Below, one piece after another: positions 1-6,122 of a stretch of 8,494 nt of DNA. Made by a program: the position numbers and the translations under genes. The notes under the pieces were generated by a model that was not told where the DNA came from, searched no databases, and was given only the letters and a program-made list of their open reading frames with translations. Position 1 is the first letter of the stretch; every line of letters begins with the position of its first letter. Source of the stretch: Deltaproteobacteria bacterium (GTDB lineage Bacteria; Desulfobacterota; Binatia; Binatales; Binataceae); assembly GCA_021799555.1 (NCBI GenBank), contig JAJZAG010000157.1:1-8494 (forward strand), given 5' to 3'.

Positions 1-1
1 C

Positions 2-232
2 GAGACGCGGCTCGCGATCGAAGAGCGCGCGGCGTTTTCTTCGGATGCGCTTACCGGACTCGAAGCATCGCTTCGTTTTGCTGGACCCGAAACCCTCGAG
101 ACGAAAATCTTCGGGCGGCTGTCGGCGTGGCAAAATTGGATCTTCCAGCGCCCCAACGCCGCAGGTGAAAACGGCGCGCTCAAAACCTACGGCACCGGAC
201 GGCGGCCCGAATTCGATCCGAGGCGAGTCTGA
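2..232 (+). CDS. boxC: Benzoyl-CoA-dihydrodiol lyase BoxC, C-terminal end (partial, truncated by window start)
   Basis: The frame is open from the window edge for 76 codons and ends in TGA at 230-232. BoxC acts in the cytosolic aerobic benzoyl-CoA pathway: it hydrolytically opens the ring of 2,3-epoxybenzoyl-CoA (or its dihydrodiol), giving 3,4-dehydroadipyl-CoA semialdehyde and formate. It is a distant relative of enoyl-CoA hydratases. The visible tail has the conserved C-terminal pattern of this family, including FGRLSAWQNWIFQRPNA and a following GALKTYGTGRRPEFD segment that ends in RRV. The catalytic crotonase-like part lies outside the window. The stop codon overlaps the boxB start by one base (TGATG), and the boxB ribosome-binding site lies inside the last codons, so the two genes are co-transcribed and probably translationally coupled. 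The assignment rests on family memory of the BoxC tail and is strengthened by the boxB neighbour. Confidence 0.9.
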   Translation, partial: ETRLAIEERAAFSSDALTGLEASLRFAGPETLETKIFGRLSAWQNWIFQRPNAAGENGALKTYGTGRRPEFDPRRV

Positions 233-1656
233 TGGCGATCAACTACTCCGAGCGGATTCCCAATAACGTCGGCCTCGAAAGCGATCGCCGTCTGCAGCGT
301 GCGCTCGAAGCCTGGCAGCCCGAGTTTCTCAAGTGGTGGGGCGAGATGGGACCCGAAGGCTTTCAGGCCTGCGAGGTTTACCTGCGCACCGCGATCTCGG
401 TGGACGCAAAAGGATGGGCGAATTTCGGTTACGTGAAGATGCCCGATTACAGGTGGGGAATATTCCTTGCCGAGTCCGTGCCTGACTCACAAATCAAATT
501 TGGCGCGCACAAGGGCGAACCGGTCTGGCGCGAAGTCCCGGGCGAGCATCGCGGCGTCCTGCGCCGTCTGATCGTCACGCAAGGCGATACCGAGCCGGCC
601 TCGGTCGAGCAGCAGCGTCATCTGGGCCGCACCTGCCCGTCGCTCTACGATTTGAGAAATCTGTTCCAGGTGAATGTCGAAGAAGGCCGTCATCTGTGGG
701 CGATGGTTTATCTCCTGCACGCTTACTTCGGCCGCGACGGCCGCGAGGAAGCCGCGGAACTGCTTCGCCGGCGATCGGGCAGCGCCGACAATCCCCGCAT
801 CCTGGGCGCATTCAACGAGCGGACGCCGGACTGGCTGTCGTATCTGATGTTTGCGCACTTCACCGATCGCGACGGGAAGTACCAGCTTGCGAGCCTGGCC
901 GAGTCAGGCTTCGACCCTCTGGCGCAGACTTGCCGCTTTATGTTGACCGAGGAAGCGCATCACCTGTTCGTCGGCGAATCGGGAATCGGACGGGTGATTG
1001 CGCGGACGTGCGAATTGATGAAGCGGCACGATACCGACCGGGTCGGCGAGTATGGCGGAATCGATCTGGCGGTGATCCAGCGCTACCTGAATTTTCACTA
1101 TTCGGTTTCGCTGGATCTGTTCGGTTCCGAACTCTCGACCAATGCCGCGAATTACTTCAGTGCGGGACTCAAAGGCAGATTTCGCGAAGCCGATCTGCAC
1201 GACGATCATCAATTGTCGCAGAGCCGGCGCGCGATCTTGAAGCCCCGCGGCGGCGCCATCACGCAATCCGAAGAGCCGGCACTCGCCGCTCTCAACGAAA
1301 CGCTGCGCGACGCGTATATCGCGGATTGCGAGCGCGCGATGGCGCGCTGGAACAAGGTCATCCAGGATGCAGGGGTCGATTTCGCGCTCGCATTGCCACA
1401 TCGCGGCTTCAATCGAGCGATCGGGCATTACAGCGGAATCTGCATAACTCCCGCGGGCGAGATTGTATCGCGCGACGAATGGCAAAATCGGCGCTTCGAG
1501 TGGTTGCCGTCGCAGGCCGACCGCCAGTTTGTGGCTTCGCTGATGAGACCAGTAACCGAGCCGGGGAAATTTGCGGGATGGATCGCGCCGCCGCCGCGCG
1601 GCATCAATCATCAACCGCTCGAATTCGAGTATGTGACGGGAATTCCGAACGTCTGA
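232..1656 (+). CDS. boxB: Benzoyl-CoA 2,3-epoxidase, oxygenase subunit BoxB
   Basis: BoxB is the diiron oxygenase subunit of benzoyl-CoA 2,3-epoxidase. With the reductase BoxA it uses NADPH and O2 to convert benzoyl-CoA to 2,3-epoxybenzoyl-CoA, the substrate of BoxC, in the cytosol. The protein has 474 residues, the usual family length. It opens with the family N-terminus INYSERIPNN and contains VKMPDYRWGIF (68-78), VTQGDTEPASVEQQRHLG (115-132) and FQVNVEEGRHLWAMVYLLH (145-163). Diiron ligand candidates are E121, the E151-x-x-H154 pair, D212, and the E241-x-x-H244 pair in LTEEAHH. All sit one residue later than the positions I recall for Azoarcus BoxB. The ATG at 232 is preceded by GAGG at 220-223 with good spacing, and the family N-terminus aligns directly, so this start is secure. 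No boxA follows: a 447-base gap and then the kdp operon come next. No truncation or missing ligand is seen. Confidence 0.97.
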   Translation: MAINYSERIPNNVGLESDRRLQRALEAWQPEFLKWWGEMGPEGFQACEVYLRTAISVDAKGWANFGYVKMPDYRWGIFLAESVPDSQIKFGAHKGEPVWREVPGEHRGVLRRLIVTQGDTEPASVEQQRHLGRTCPSLYDLRNLFQVNVEEGRHLWAMVYLLHAYFGRDGREEAAELLRRRSGSADNPRILGAFNERTPDWLSYLMFAHFTDRDGKYQLASLAESGFDPLAQTCRFMLTEEAHHLFVGESGIGRVIARTCELMKRHDTDRVGEYGGIDLAVIQRYLNFHYSVSLDLFGSELSTNAANYFSAGLKGRFREADLHDDHQLSQSRRAILKPRGGAITQSEEPALAALNETLRDAYIADCERAMARWNKVIQDAGVDFALALPHRGFNRAIGHYSGICITPAGEIVSRDEWQNRRFEWLPSQADRQFVASLMRPVTEPGKFAGWIAPPPRGINHQPLEFEYVTGIPNV

Positions 1657-1696
1657 ACCGGCCGCGGACGAATAGCTATTGAACGCATCAGTCCTG

Positions 1697-1717
1697 CGCC
1701 GCCGCTCCTCGGTGGCG
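1697..1717 (+). terminator. Strong GC hairpin downstream of boxB, possible transcript end
   Basis: CGCCGCCG at 1697-1704 pairs with CGGTGGCG at 1710-1717 over eight base pairs, with one G-U wobble and a five-base CTCCT loop. It begins 41 bases after the boxB stop. No T-tract follows, so it is not a classical intrinsic terminator. It could protect the box mRNA 3' end or assist Rho-dependent termination. Hairpins of this size can arise by chance in GC-rich DNA. Confidence 0.3.
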
Positions 1718-1831
1718 TGGCAACGGCGCGATGAAGCGGGCGCGACCGTCTTTCCGCACCGATGCGGATCCGCTGAATAAATAGCTCCGAAAATAAAATC
1801 ATCAGCAGCACGGAATCGGTTCCACTGGCCG

Positions 1832-1865
1832 TTCTGTCGGACCGGGACGAGGCGCTCCGACGGAA
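1832..1865 (+). repeat. Ten-base-pair inverted repeat (stem-loop) in the intergenic region
   Basis: TTCTGTCGGA at 1832-1841 pairs with TCCGACGGAA at 1856-1865 over ten base pairs, with one wobble pair and a 14-base loop. No T-run follows. The stem is longer than the other hairpins here and has mixed composition, so it is less likely to be a simple GC-bias artefact. It may be a termination structure, a small RNA fold or a protein-binding site. Nothing in the window decides between these. Confidence 0.4.
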
Positions 1866-1989
1866 GACCGCAAACCGCGCCGCTCGGAGGGCGCCGAATC
1901 GCGCTCGGTGCGGATTCTTCGCGGCGTTCCGAGTTGGCGCGAGCGAAATCATCGTGCAGGTGTCCCGGGGATATTCAGACCGTCCGCCA

Positions 1990-2010
1990 ATGCGGCATTG
2001 CAATCCGCAT
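1990..2010. promoter_or_regulatory. Near-perfect palindrome, candidate enhancer/operator site for kdp control
   Basis: ATGCGG at 1990-1995 and CCGCAT at 2005-2010 form perfect inverted arms around the palindromic core ATTGCAAT (1997-2004). Only C1996 breaks the symmetry, so ten bases on each side are complementary. The core is AT-containing within GC-rich DNA, as is usual for dimeric regulator sites. Its centre lies about 114 bases upstream of the start point predicted from the sigma-54-like promoter at 2088-2103, a typical distance for enhancer-binding proteins of the NtrC class. The symmetry is seen directly; the regulatory role is inferred from geometry. Confidence 0.5.
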
Positions 2011-2023
2011 CGCCACCCGATGC
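2007..2023. repeat. Short inverted repeat overlapping the right arm of the palindrome
   Basis: GCATCG at 2007-2012 is inverted as CGATGC at 2018-2023 with a five-base spacer CCACC. It shares 2007-2010 with the near-palindrome at 1990-2010, so as RNA the two structures would exclude each other, and as DNA they could be adjacent binding sites. A perfect 6+6 repeat is modest evidence. Confidence 0.3.
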
Positions 2024-2087
2024 AAAATGAAATTCGACATCCGGCCGGGCGTGCGGTAATGCGAGCAAAACGGCGCGGTCGCCGCGC

Positions 2088-2103
2088 TGGCACGTCCCGT
2101 GCT
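2088..2103 (+). promoter_or_regulatory. Sigma-54 (RpoN) type -24/-12 promoter of the kdp operon
   Basis: The bases TGGCACG at 2088-2094, four bases, then GTGCT at 2099-2103 match the sigma-54 consensus TGGCACG-N4-TTGCW at every defined position except the first T of TTGC. The essential GG (2089-2090) and GC (2101-2102) are exactly ten bases apart. Taking C2102 as -12, transcription would start at about 2114. This is immediately upstream of the mini-ORF ATG at 2116 and about 82 bases before kdpF. Sigma-54 promoters need an ATP-dependent enhancer-binding activator bound upstream, and the palindrome at 1990-2010 is suitably placed. An overlapping extended -10 for the housekeeping factor (TGCTATGAT at 2100-2108) exists but has no matching -35. 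The motif match is direct; use in vivo is inferred. Confidence 0.65.
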
Positions 2104-2115
2104 ATGATTTCTCGA

Positions 2116-2199
2116 ATGTACGACCTTTTGGCGGTTGCGGGAACATTTGCATTTTTTATGCTCTGCTTCGCGTACGTTGCAGGCTGCCGAAGACTATGA
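2116..2199 (+). CDS. Tiny single-helix membrane protein upstream of kdpF (27 residues)
   Basis: The ORF begins MYDLL, runs as one hydrophobic helix (about residues 4-21, with VAGTFAFFMLCFAYVAG) and ends in GCRRL, giving a positively charged cytosolic tail. Its TGA stop (2197-2199) overlaps the kdpF ATG in an ATGA arrangement, which is typical of translational coupling. It reads like the very small unnamed ORFs with an aromatic/hydrophobic helix and a C-x-RL end that I recall just ahead of kdpF in other genomes, but I cannot confirm a named family. An in-frame ATG at 2104 would add four residues, but it lies inside the promoter and upstream of the predicted transcript start, so 2116 is preferred. 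The longer frame from 1954 is arginine-rich and unconvincing. There is no Shine-Dalgarno sequence, and the transcript would have almost no leader. It may be a Kdp accessory peptide or mainly serve to couple translation of kdpF. Confidence 0.6.
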   Translation: MYDLLAVAGTFAFFMLCFAYVAGCRRL

Positions 2200-2288
2200 G
2201 CACACTCGACCTTATCATGGGTTCCGCGATCGCGGTGCTTCTGTGCGTTTACCTTGTTTACGCACTGATTAATCCTGAAAAGTTCTGA
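2196..2288 (+). CDS. kdpF: Potassium-transporting ATPase small subunit KdpF
   Basis: This 30-residue ORF has the KdpF layout: a short N-terminus (MSTLDLIMG), one hydrophobic helix (about residues 9-25, with AVLLCVYLVYALI) and the characteristic C-terminal NPEKF that corresponds to the RPE(R/K)F end of known KdpF proteins. KdpF is a lipid-like stabilising subunit of the KdpFABC complex in the cytoplasmic membrane; in E. coli it sits at the KdpA-KdpB interface. The ATG overlaps the stop of the preceding mini-ORF by four bases, and the gene lies 23 bases ahead of kdpA. No good ribosome-binding site is visible, which fits translation by coupling. The length matches the family (about 29-30 residues). 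Confidence 0.9.
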   Translation: MSTLDLIMGSAIAVLLCVYLVYALINPEKF

Positions 2289-2311
2289 CCTTCCTCAACT
2301 GGATATATAGA

Positions 2312-4039
2312 ATGCTGATCAATGCCGGCGCACAAGTGGGTATTTTTTGCCTACTCGTATTTTTTGTGACTATTCCGCTGGGACGCTATATCAAGCGGGT
2401 CTTCACCGCGGAGCCGACTTTTTTGGATCCGATCTGCCGGCCGGTCGAGCGGCTAGTGTACCGGATCTGCGGGATAAACCCCGCGACCGAGATGGATTGG
2501 CCGCAGTATGCCATCGCAATGTTGATGTTCAGCATGGCCGGGATGCTGCTGCTATATGCGCTCGAGCGAGCACAGGAGTTTCTGCCGCTGAACCCGCAGT
2601 CGCTCGGCGCGGTCGGGCCCTCGCTCGCATTCAATACCGCCGCAAGCTTTACCACCAATACCAACTGGCAGGCTTACGGCGGCGAAACGACGATGAGCTA
2701 TCTGACGCAGATGGCGGGTCTGGCGTATCACAATTTCGTGTCGGCGGCGGCGGGAATCGGAGTAGCGATTGCGATTATTCGGGGATTTGTGAGGCGCAGT
2801 TCACGCACGCTCGGAAATTTCTGGTTCGATCTGACTCGCGCAATCCTGTGGATCCTGCTTCCGATCTCGATCGTACTCGCGCTTGCGCTGGTTTGGCAGG
2901 GCGTTCCGCAAAATTTCGAACCGTATGTTCACGCCAAGACCGTCGAAGGCGCCGAGCAGATTATCGCCGAGGGTCCGGTCGCCTCGCAGGAGGCGATCAA
3001 GCAACTCGGCACCAATGGCGGCGGATTCTTCAACGCCAACTCGGCGCATCCTTACGAGAATCCAACCCCGCTGGCGAATCTGCTCGAGATGCTCGCGATC
3101 TTCGCAATCGCGGCCGCGCTGACTCACACCTTCGGTCTGATGGCGGGAGACGTGCGTCAGGGATGGGCATTGTTCGCCGCGATGGCGCTGCTGTTCATTA
3201 TCGGCGCGACGGCGGCCATCTGGGCCGAGCAGCAGGGAAATCCGATGCTGACGGCGATCGGCGTCGATCAGAGCGCGAGCGCGTCGCAGGCGGGCGGCAA
3301 TTTCGAGGGCAAGGAAGTCCGTTTCGGAATCGTGGATTCGGCGCTGTGGGCGAGCGTCACCACCGACGCTTCGTGCGGGGCGGTCAACTCGATGCATGAC
3401 AGCTACACGCCACTGGGAGGATTGGTGCCGATGGTCAATATGCAGATCGGCGAAATCATCTTCGGCGGCGTAGGCTCGGGCCTTTACGGGATGCTGGTAA
3501 TGGCGGTGCTAGCGGTGTTTATCGCGGGGTTGATGGTTGGGCGCACACCCGAGTACCTGGGAAAAAAGATTGAGTCGCGGGAGATGAAGCTCGCGATGTT
3601 CTATGTGCTGATTTTTCCGGCGGCGATTCTCTTGCCGGCCGCCGTCGCGATCGCATCCAAGCCGGGCCTGGCGGGAATCAGCAATCCCGGACCGCACGGC
3701 TTCTCACAGGTTCTGTACGCATTCACCGAAGGCGCGGCCAACAACGGATCGGCGTTCGCGGGACTTAACGCGAACACCGCCTTTTACAATATCGCGACGG
3801 CGCTCTCGATGCTGTTCGGCCGCTTCATGATGAAGATTCCCGCGCTGGCGATGGCGGGATCTCTCGCGGGAAAACGGATTGTTCCCCAAAGCGCGGGAAC
3901 ATTTCCCACCAACGGCGCGATTTTCGTCGTCCTGCTGGTCGGAGTGATCCTGATTGTCGCGGCGCTGACCTTTTTTCCGGCCGACGCGCTCGGGCCGATC
4001 GTAGAGCATCTGGCGATGATCTCGGGGAAACTTTACTGA
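2312..4039 (+). CDS. kdpA: Potassium-transporting ATPase potassium-binding subunit KdpA
   Basis: KdpA is the K+-selective channel-like subunit of KdpFABC in the cytoplasmic membrane. It binds periplasmic K+ and passes it through the intersubunit tunnel to KdpB. The 575 residues are slightly more than the 557 of E. coli. The four selectivity-filter loops are all visible: TTNTNWQ (114-120), GTNGGGF (233-239), GGVGSGLYG (385-393) and EGAANNGSAFAGL (473-485). About ten hydrophobic segments are seen, the first at residues 6-24, followed by the family signature PLGRYI...FLDP...ERL and EMDWPQYA (60-67). The invariant GAVNSMHDS stretch is at 356-364. The N-terminal match supports the ATG at 2312, although there is no clear Shine-Dalgarno sequence; the upstream TGGATATATAGA is AT-rich. 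kdpF ends 23 bases before it and kdpB starts 32 bases after it. No filter glycine is missing, so the subunit looks functional. Confidence 0.98.
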   Translation: MLINAGAQVGIFCLLVFFVTIPLGRYIKRVFTAEPTFLDPICRPVERLVYRICGINPATEMDWPQYAIAMLMFSMAGMLLLYALERAQEFLPLNPQSLGAVGPSLAFNTAASFTTNTNWQAYGGETTMSYLTQMAGLAYHNFVSAAAGIGVAIAIIRGFVRRSSRTLGNFWFDLTRAILWILLPISIVLALALVWQGVPQNFEPYVHAKTVEGAEQIIAEGPVASQEAIKQLGTNGGGFFNANSAHPYENPTPLANLLEMLAIFAIAAALTHTFGLMAGDVRQGWALFAAMALLFIIGATAAIWAEQQGNPMLTAIGVDQSASASQAGGNFEGKEVRFGIVDSALWASVTTDASCGAVNSMHDSYTPLGGLVPMVNMQIGEIIFGGVGSGLYGMLVMAVLAVFIAGLMVGRTPEYLGKKIESREMKLAMFYVLIFPAAILLPAAVAIASKPGLAGISNPGPHGFSQVLYAFTEGAANNGSAFAGLNANTAFYNIATALSMLFGRFMMKIPALAMAGSLAGKRIVPQSAGTFPTNGAIFVVLLVGVILIVAALTFFPADALGPIVEHLAMISGKLY

Positions 4040-4071
4040 GCTGCGCGGTAGATTAACGGAGGACGGCTCGA

Positions 4072-6114
4072 ATGTCCGATAGAAAAGCGCCCGTACTTTG
4101 GGATCGGGATATCGTTGGGCGCGCTCTGGTTGATTCGTTTCGCAAGCTCGATCCGCGCGTGCAGTTGCGCAACCCGGTGATGTTCGTGGTCGAGGTCACT
4201 GCGCTCGCGGTTACGATCATACTCTTGCGCGACTCCTTTGCCGCCCGCGGCGCGTTGGTCAAATTCGAATTGCAGATCGCGCTGTGGCTATGGTTCACGG
4301 TACTGTTCGCGAATTTTGCCGAAGCAATGGCGGAGGGGCGGGGCAAAGCGCAGGCCGACAACCTCCGCAAGACGCGCACCGAGACCTACGCAAAGCTGGT
4401 GGGCGCCGACGGTTCGATCTCCTCGGTGGCCGCGACAAGCCTGCGCCGCGGCGACGTCGTGATGGTCGAGGCAGGCGATATAATTCCCGGCGACGGCGAG
4501 GTAATCGAAGGCGTCGCCGCGGTCAATGAGGCTGCGATCACGGGAGAATCGGCGCCGGTAATTCGCGAAAGCGGCGGCGATCGCAGCGCGGTGACGGGCG
4601 GCACGACGGTTATCTCGGATTACATCAAGGTCAAAATCACGGCAAATCCCGGCGAGACATTTCTGGATCGTATGATCGGACTGGTCGAAGGTGCGCAGCG
4701 GCAGAAAACCCCCAATGAAATCGCGCTCAGCATCCTGTTGTCGGGATTGACCGTGATCTTCCTGCTCGTGTGCGTGACGCTTTATCCATACGCGCTCTAC
4801 GGCGGGACGATTCTTTCGCTGCCGGTGATAGTCGCGCTGCTGGTCTGCCTGATTCCGACCACGATCGGCGGATTGCTGTCGGCGATCGGGATCGCGGGAA
4901 TGGACCGTCTCGTGCAGCACAATGTGCTGGCAATGTCGGGGCGCGCGGTCGAGGCTGCGGGTGACGTGGACACGCTGCTGCTCGACAAGACCGGCACGAT
5001 CACGCTCGGCAACCGGATGGCGACCGAATTCATTGCGGTCGCGGGCGTTGCGGTCGAGGAACTGGCTGAGGCGGCGCAACTTGCGTCGCTCGCCGACGAA
5101 ACTCCGGAGGGCCGCTCGATCACCGTGCTCGCAAAGCGTGAGTTCAATTTGCGCGGGCGCGATCTCGCTCAGCACAACGCGCGCTTTATCGCGTTCTCGG
5201 CGCAAACCCGGATGAGCGGGGTCGATATCGACGATCGGATGATCCGCAAGGGCGCCAGCGAGCAGGTGCTCGAGTTCGCGCGTTCCAACGGCGGCGCGCC
5301 ACCCCCCGAGTTGGCCGGAATCGTCGAAGGAATCGCCAAATCGGGTGGCACGCCGCTCGCCGTCGCAGATCGCGGACGGGTTCTCGGCGTGGTGCATCTG
5401 AAAGACGTCGTGAAGGACGGAATCCGCGAACGGTTCGAGCGCTTGCGCGCGATGGGTCTGCGCACGGTCATGATCACCGGCGACAATCCGCTGACCGCCG
5501 CTGCGATCGCGCGCGAGGCCGGAGTTGACGATTTTCGCGCCGAGGCCACGCCTGAGACCAAGCTGCGGCTGATTCGCGAAGAGCAGGCGCAAGGCAAGCT
5601 GGTCGCGATGATCGGCGACGGGACCAACGACGCGCCGGCGCTGGCGCAGGCCGACGTCGGGGTCGCGATGAATGCCGGCACGCAGGCGGCGCGCGAGGCC
5701 GGCAACATGATCGACCTCGACTCGAATCCGACCAAAATCATGGAGGTGGTCGAGATCGGCAAGCAGCTTCTGATCACGCGCGGCGCGCTGACGACGTTCT
5801 CGATTGCCAATGACGTGGCGAAATATTTCGCGATAATTCCAGCGATGTTTGTGCTTGGGTATCCGGAACTGCAGGCGCTCAACGTGATGCATCTGTCCAC
5901 GCCGCAAAGCGCGATTCTTTCGGCGGTCATTTTCAACGCGCTGATTATTATTGCGTTGATACCGCTGGCGCTGCGCGGCGTCGCGTATCGTCCGCTGGGC
6001 GCCGCGGCGATTCTCACGCGCAATCTTTTGATCTACGGACTGGGCGGCGTGGTCATTCCGTTTATCGGCATCAAGGCGATCGACATGATCGTCGCGGCAC
6101 TGCATCTGGCGTGA
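4072..6114 (+). CDS. kdpB: Potassium-transporting P-type ATPase catalytic subunit KdpB
   Basis: KdpB is the P-type ATPase subunit that hydrolyses ATP to drive K+ uptake in the KdpFABC complex. The 680 residues compare with 682 in E. coli. Motifs in order are: the TGES actuator motif (157-160), CLIPTTIGGL with the helix-breaking proline P262, DKTGT with the phosphorylated aspartate D305, the nucleotide-binding KGA (393-395), MITGDNPLTA (467-476) and GDGTNDAPAL (515-524). In helix five, NDVAKYFAI carries D581 and K584, equivalent to E. coli D583 and K586, which couple ATP turnover to ion movement. S160 corresponds to E. coli S162, whose phosphorylation inhibits the pump; since TGES is conserved for catalysis, this does not prove the same control here. 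Seven membrane segments are expected. A strong GGAGG (4058-4062) nine bases before the ATG fixes the start. kdpC follows after eight bases. Confidence 0.99.
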   Translation: MSDRKAPVLWDRDIVGRALVDSFRKLDPRVQLRNPVMFVVEVTALAVTIILLRDSFAARGALVKFELQIALWLWFTVLFANFAEAMAEGRGKAQADNLRKTRTETYAKLVGADGSISSVAATSLRRGDVVMVEAGDIIPGDGEVIEGVAAVNEAAITGESAPVIRESGGDRSAVTGGTTVISDYIKVKITANPGETFLDRMIGLVEGAQRQKTPNEIALSILLSGLTVIFLLVCVTLYPYALYGGTILSLPVIVALLVCLIPTTIGGLLSAIGIAGMDRLVQHNVLAMSGRAVEAAGDVDTLLLDKTGTITLGNRMATEFIAVAGVAVEELAEAAQLASLADETPEGRSITVLAKREFNLRGRDLAQHNARFIAFSAQTRMSGVDIDDRMIRKGASEQVLEFARSNGGAPPPELAGIVEGIAKSGGTPLAVADRGRVLGVVHLKDVVKDGIRERFERLRAMGLRTVMITGDNPLTAAAIAREAGVDDFRAEATPETKLRLIREEQAQGKLVAMIGDGTNDAPALAQADVGVAMNAGTQAAREAGNMIDLDSNPTKIMEVVEIGKQLLITRGALTTFSIANDVAKYFAIIPAMFVLGYPELQALNVMHLSTPQSAILSAVIFNALIIIALIPLALRGVAYRPLGAAAILTRNLLIYGLGGVVIPFIGIKAIDMIVAALHLA

Positions 6115-6119
6115 GGTGA
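6113..6119 (+). promoter_or_regulatory. Ribosome-binding site that selects the kdpC GTG start
   Basis: GAGGTGA overlaps the kdpB stop codon (TGA, 6112-6114) and lies just before GTG at 6123. It supports the GTG as the true kdpC start and shows tight coupling with kdpB. Confidence 0.7.
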
Positions 6120-6122
6120 AAC

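Larger units (their letters stand above)
1657..2087. other. Non-coding stretch between the box and kdp operons
   Basis: About 430 bases separate boxB from the kdp promoter. Open frames here on either strand, such as the minus-strand frame at 1611-2093 and the plus-strand frame from 1954, translate to arginine-rich sequence without recognisable motifs and look like chance frames in GC-rich DNA. I see no tRNA, no riboswitch core and no CRISPR repeat. The region does hold several inverted repeats, listed separately: hairpins at 1697-1717 and 1832-1865, a near-palindrome at 1990-2010 and a short inverted repeat at 2007-2023. It also has a ten-base palindrome AATAGCTATT at 1671-1680 and a ten-base palindrome GCGGATCCGC at 1764-1773. 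It most likely contains the 3' end of the box transcript and the upstream control region of kdp. Confidence 0.75.

Noticed and set aside
696..1682. 328-codon plus-strand frame inside boxB
   Set aside because: Out of frame with boxB, arginine- and alanine-rich, no recognisable motif; boxB is full-length with all expected metal ligands.
2073..2087. GCGCGG/CCGCGC hairpin, which on the minus strand is followed by TTTT
   Set aside because: It resembles a minus-strand terminator, but no minus-strand gene is credible here, and a six-pair GC stem is common in this composition.
1657..2087. A c-di-AMP (ydaO-type) or other riboswitch ahead of kdp
   Set aside because: Such riboswitches occur before some K+ transport genes, but I see none of the conserved core segments. 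If transcription starts near 2114, this region would not be in the kdp leader at all.
1611..2093. 160-codon minus-strand frame across the box-kdp gap
   Set aside because: It overlaps the boxB end, is arginine-rich without hydrophobic or domain structure, and would run through the hairpins and the palindrome. No promoter or ribosome-binding site was seen for it.
2100..2108. Extended -10 element TGCTATGAT for a housekeeping promoter
   Set aside because: The -35 position (about 2080-2085, CGCCGC) shows no match. The overlapping sigma-54 element has a better overall fit. It is kept as an alternative that would give nearly the same start point.
1954..2115. N-terminal extension of the mini-ORF upstream of kdpF to an ATG at 1954
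   Set aside because: The extension is arginine-rich and unlike the hydrophobic C-terminal part, and it covers the candidate enhancer and promoter. A start at 2116 gives a compact membrane peptide.
4288..6105. 605-codon open frame on the minus strand opposite kdpB
   Set aside because: It is the mirror of a highly biased GC-rich gene. The product is rich in Arg, His, Asp and Gln, has no domain, no helix pattern and no ribosome-binding site, and kdpB on the other strand is certain.
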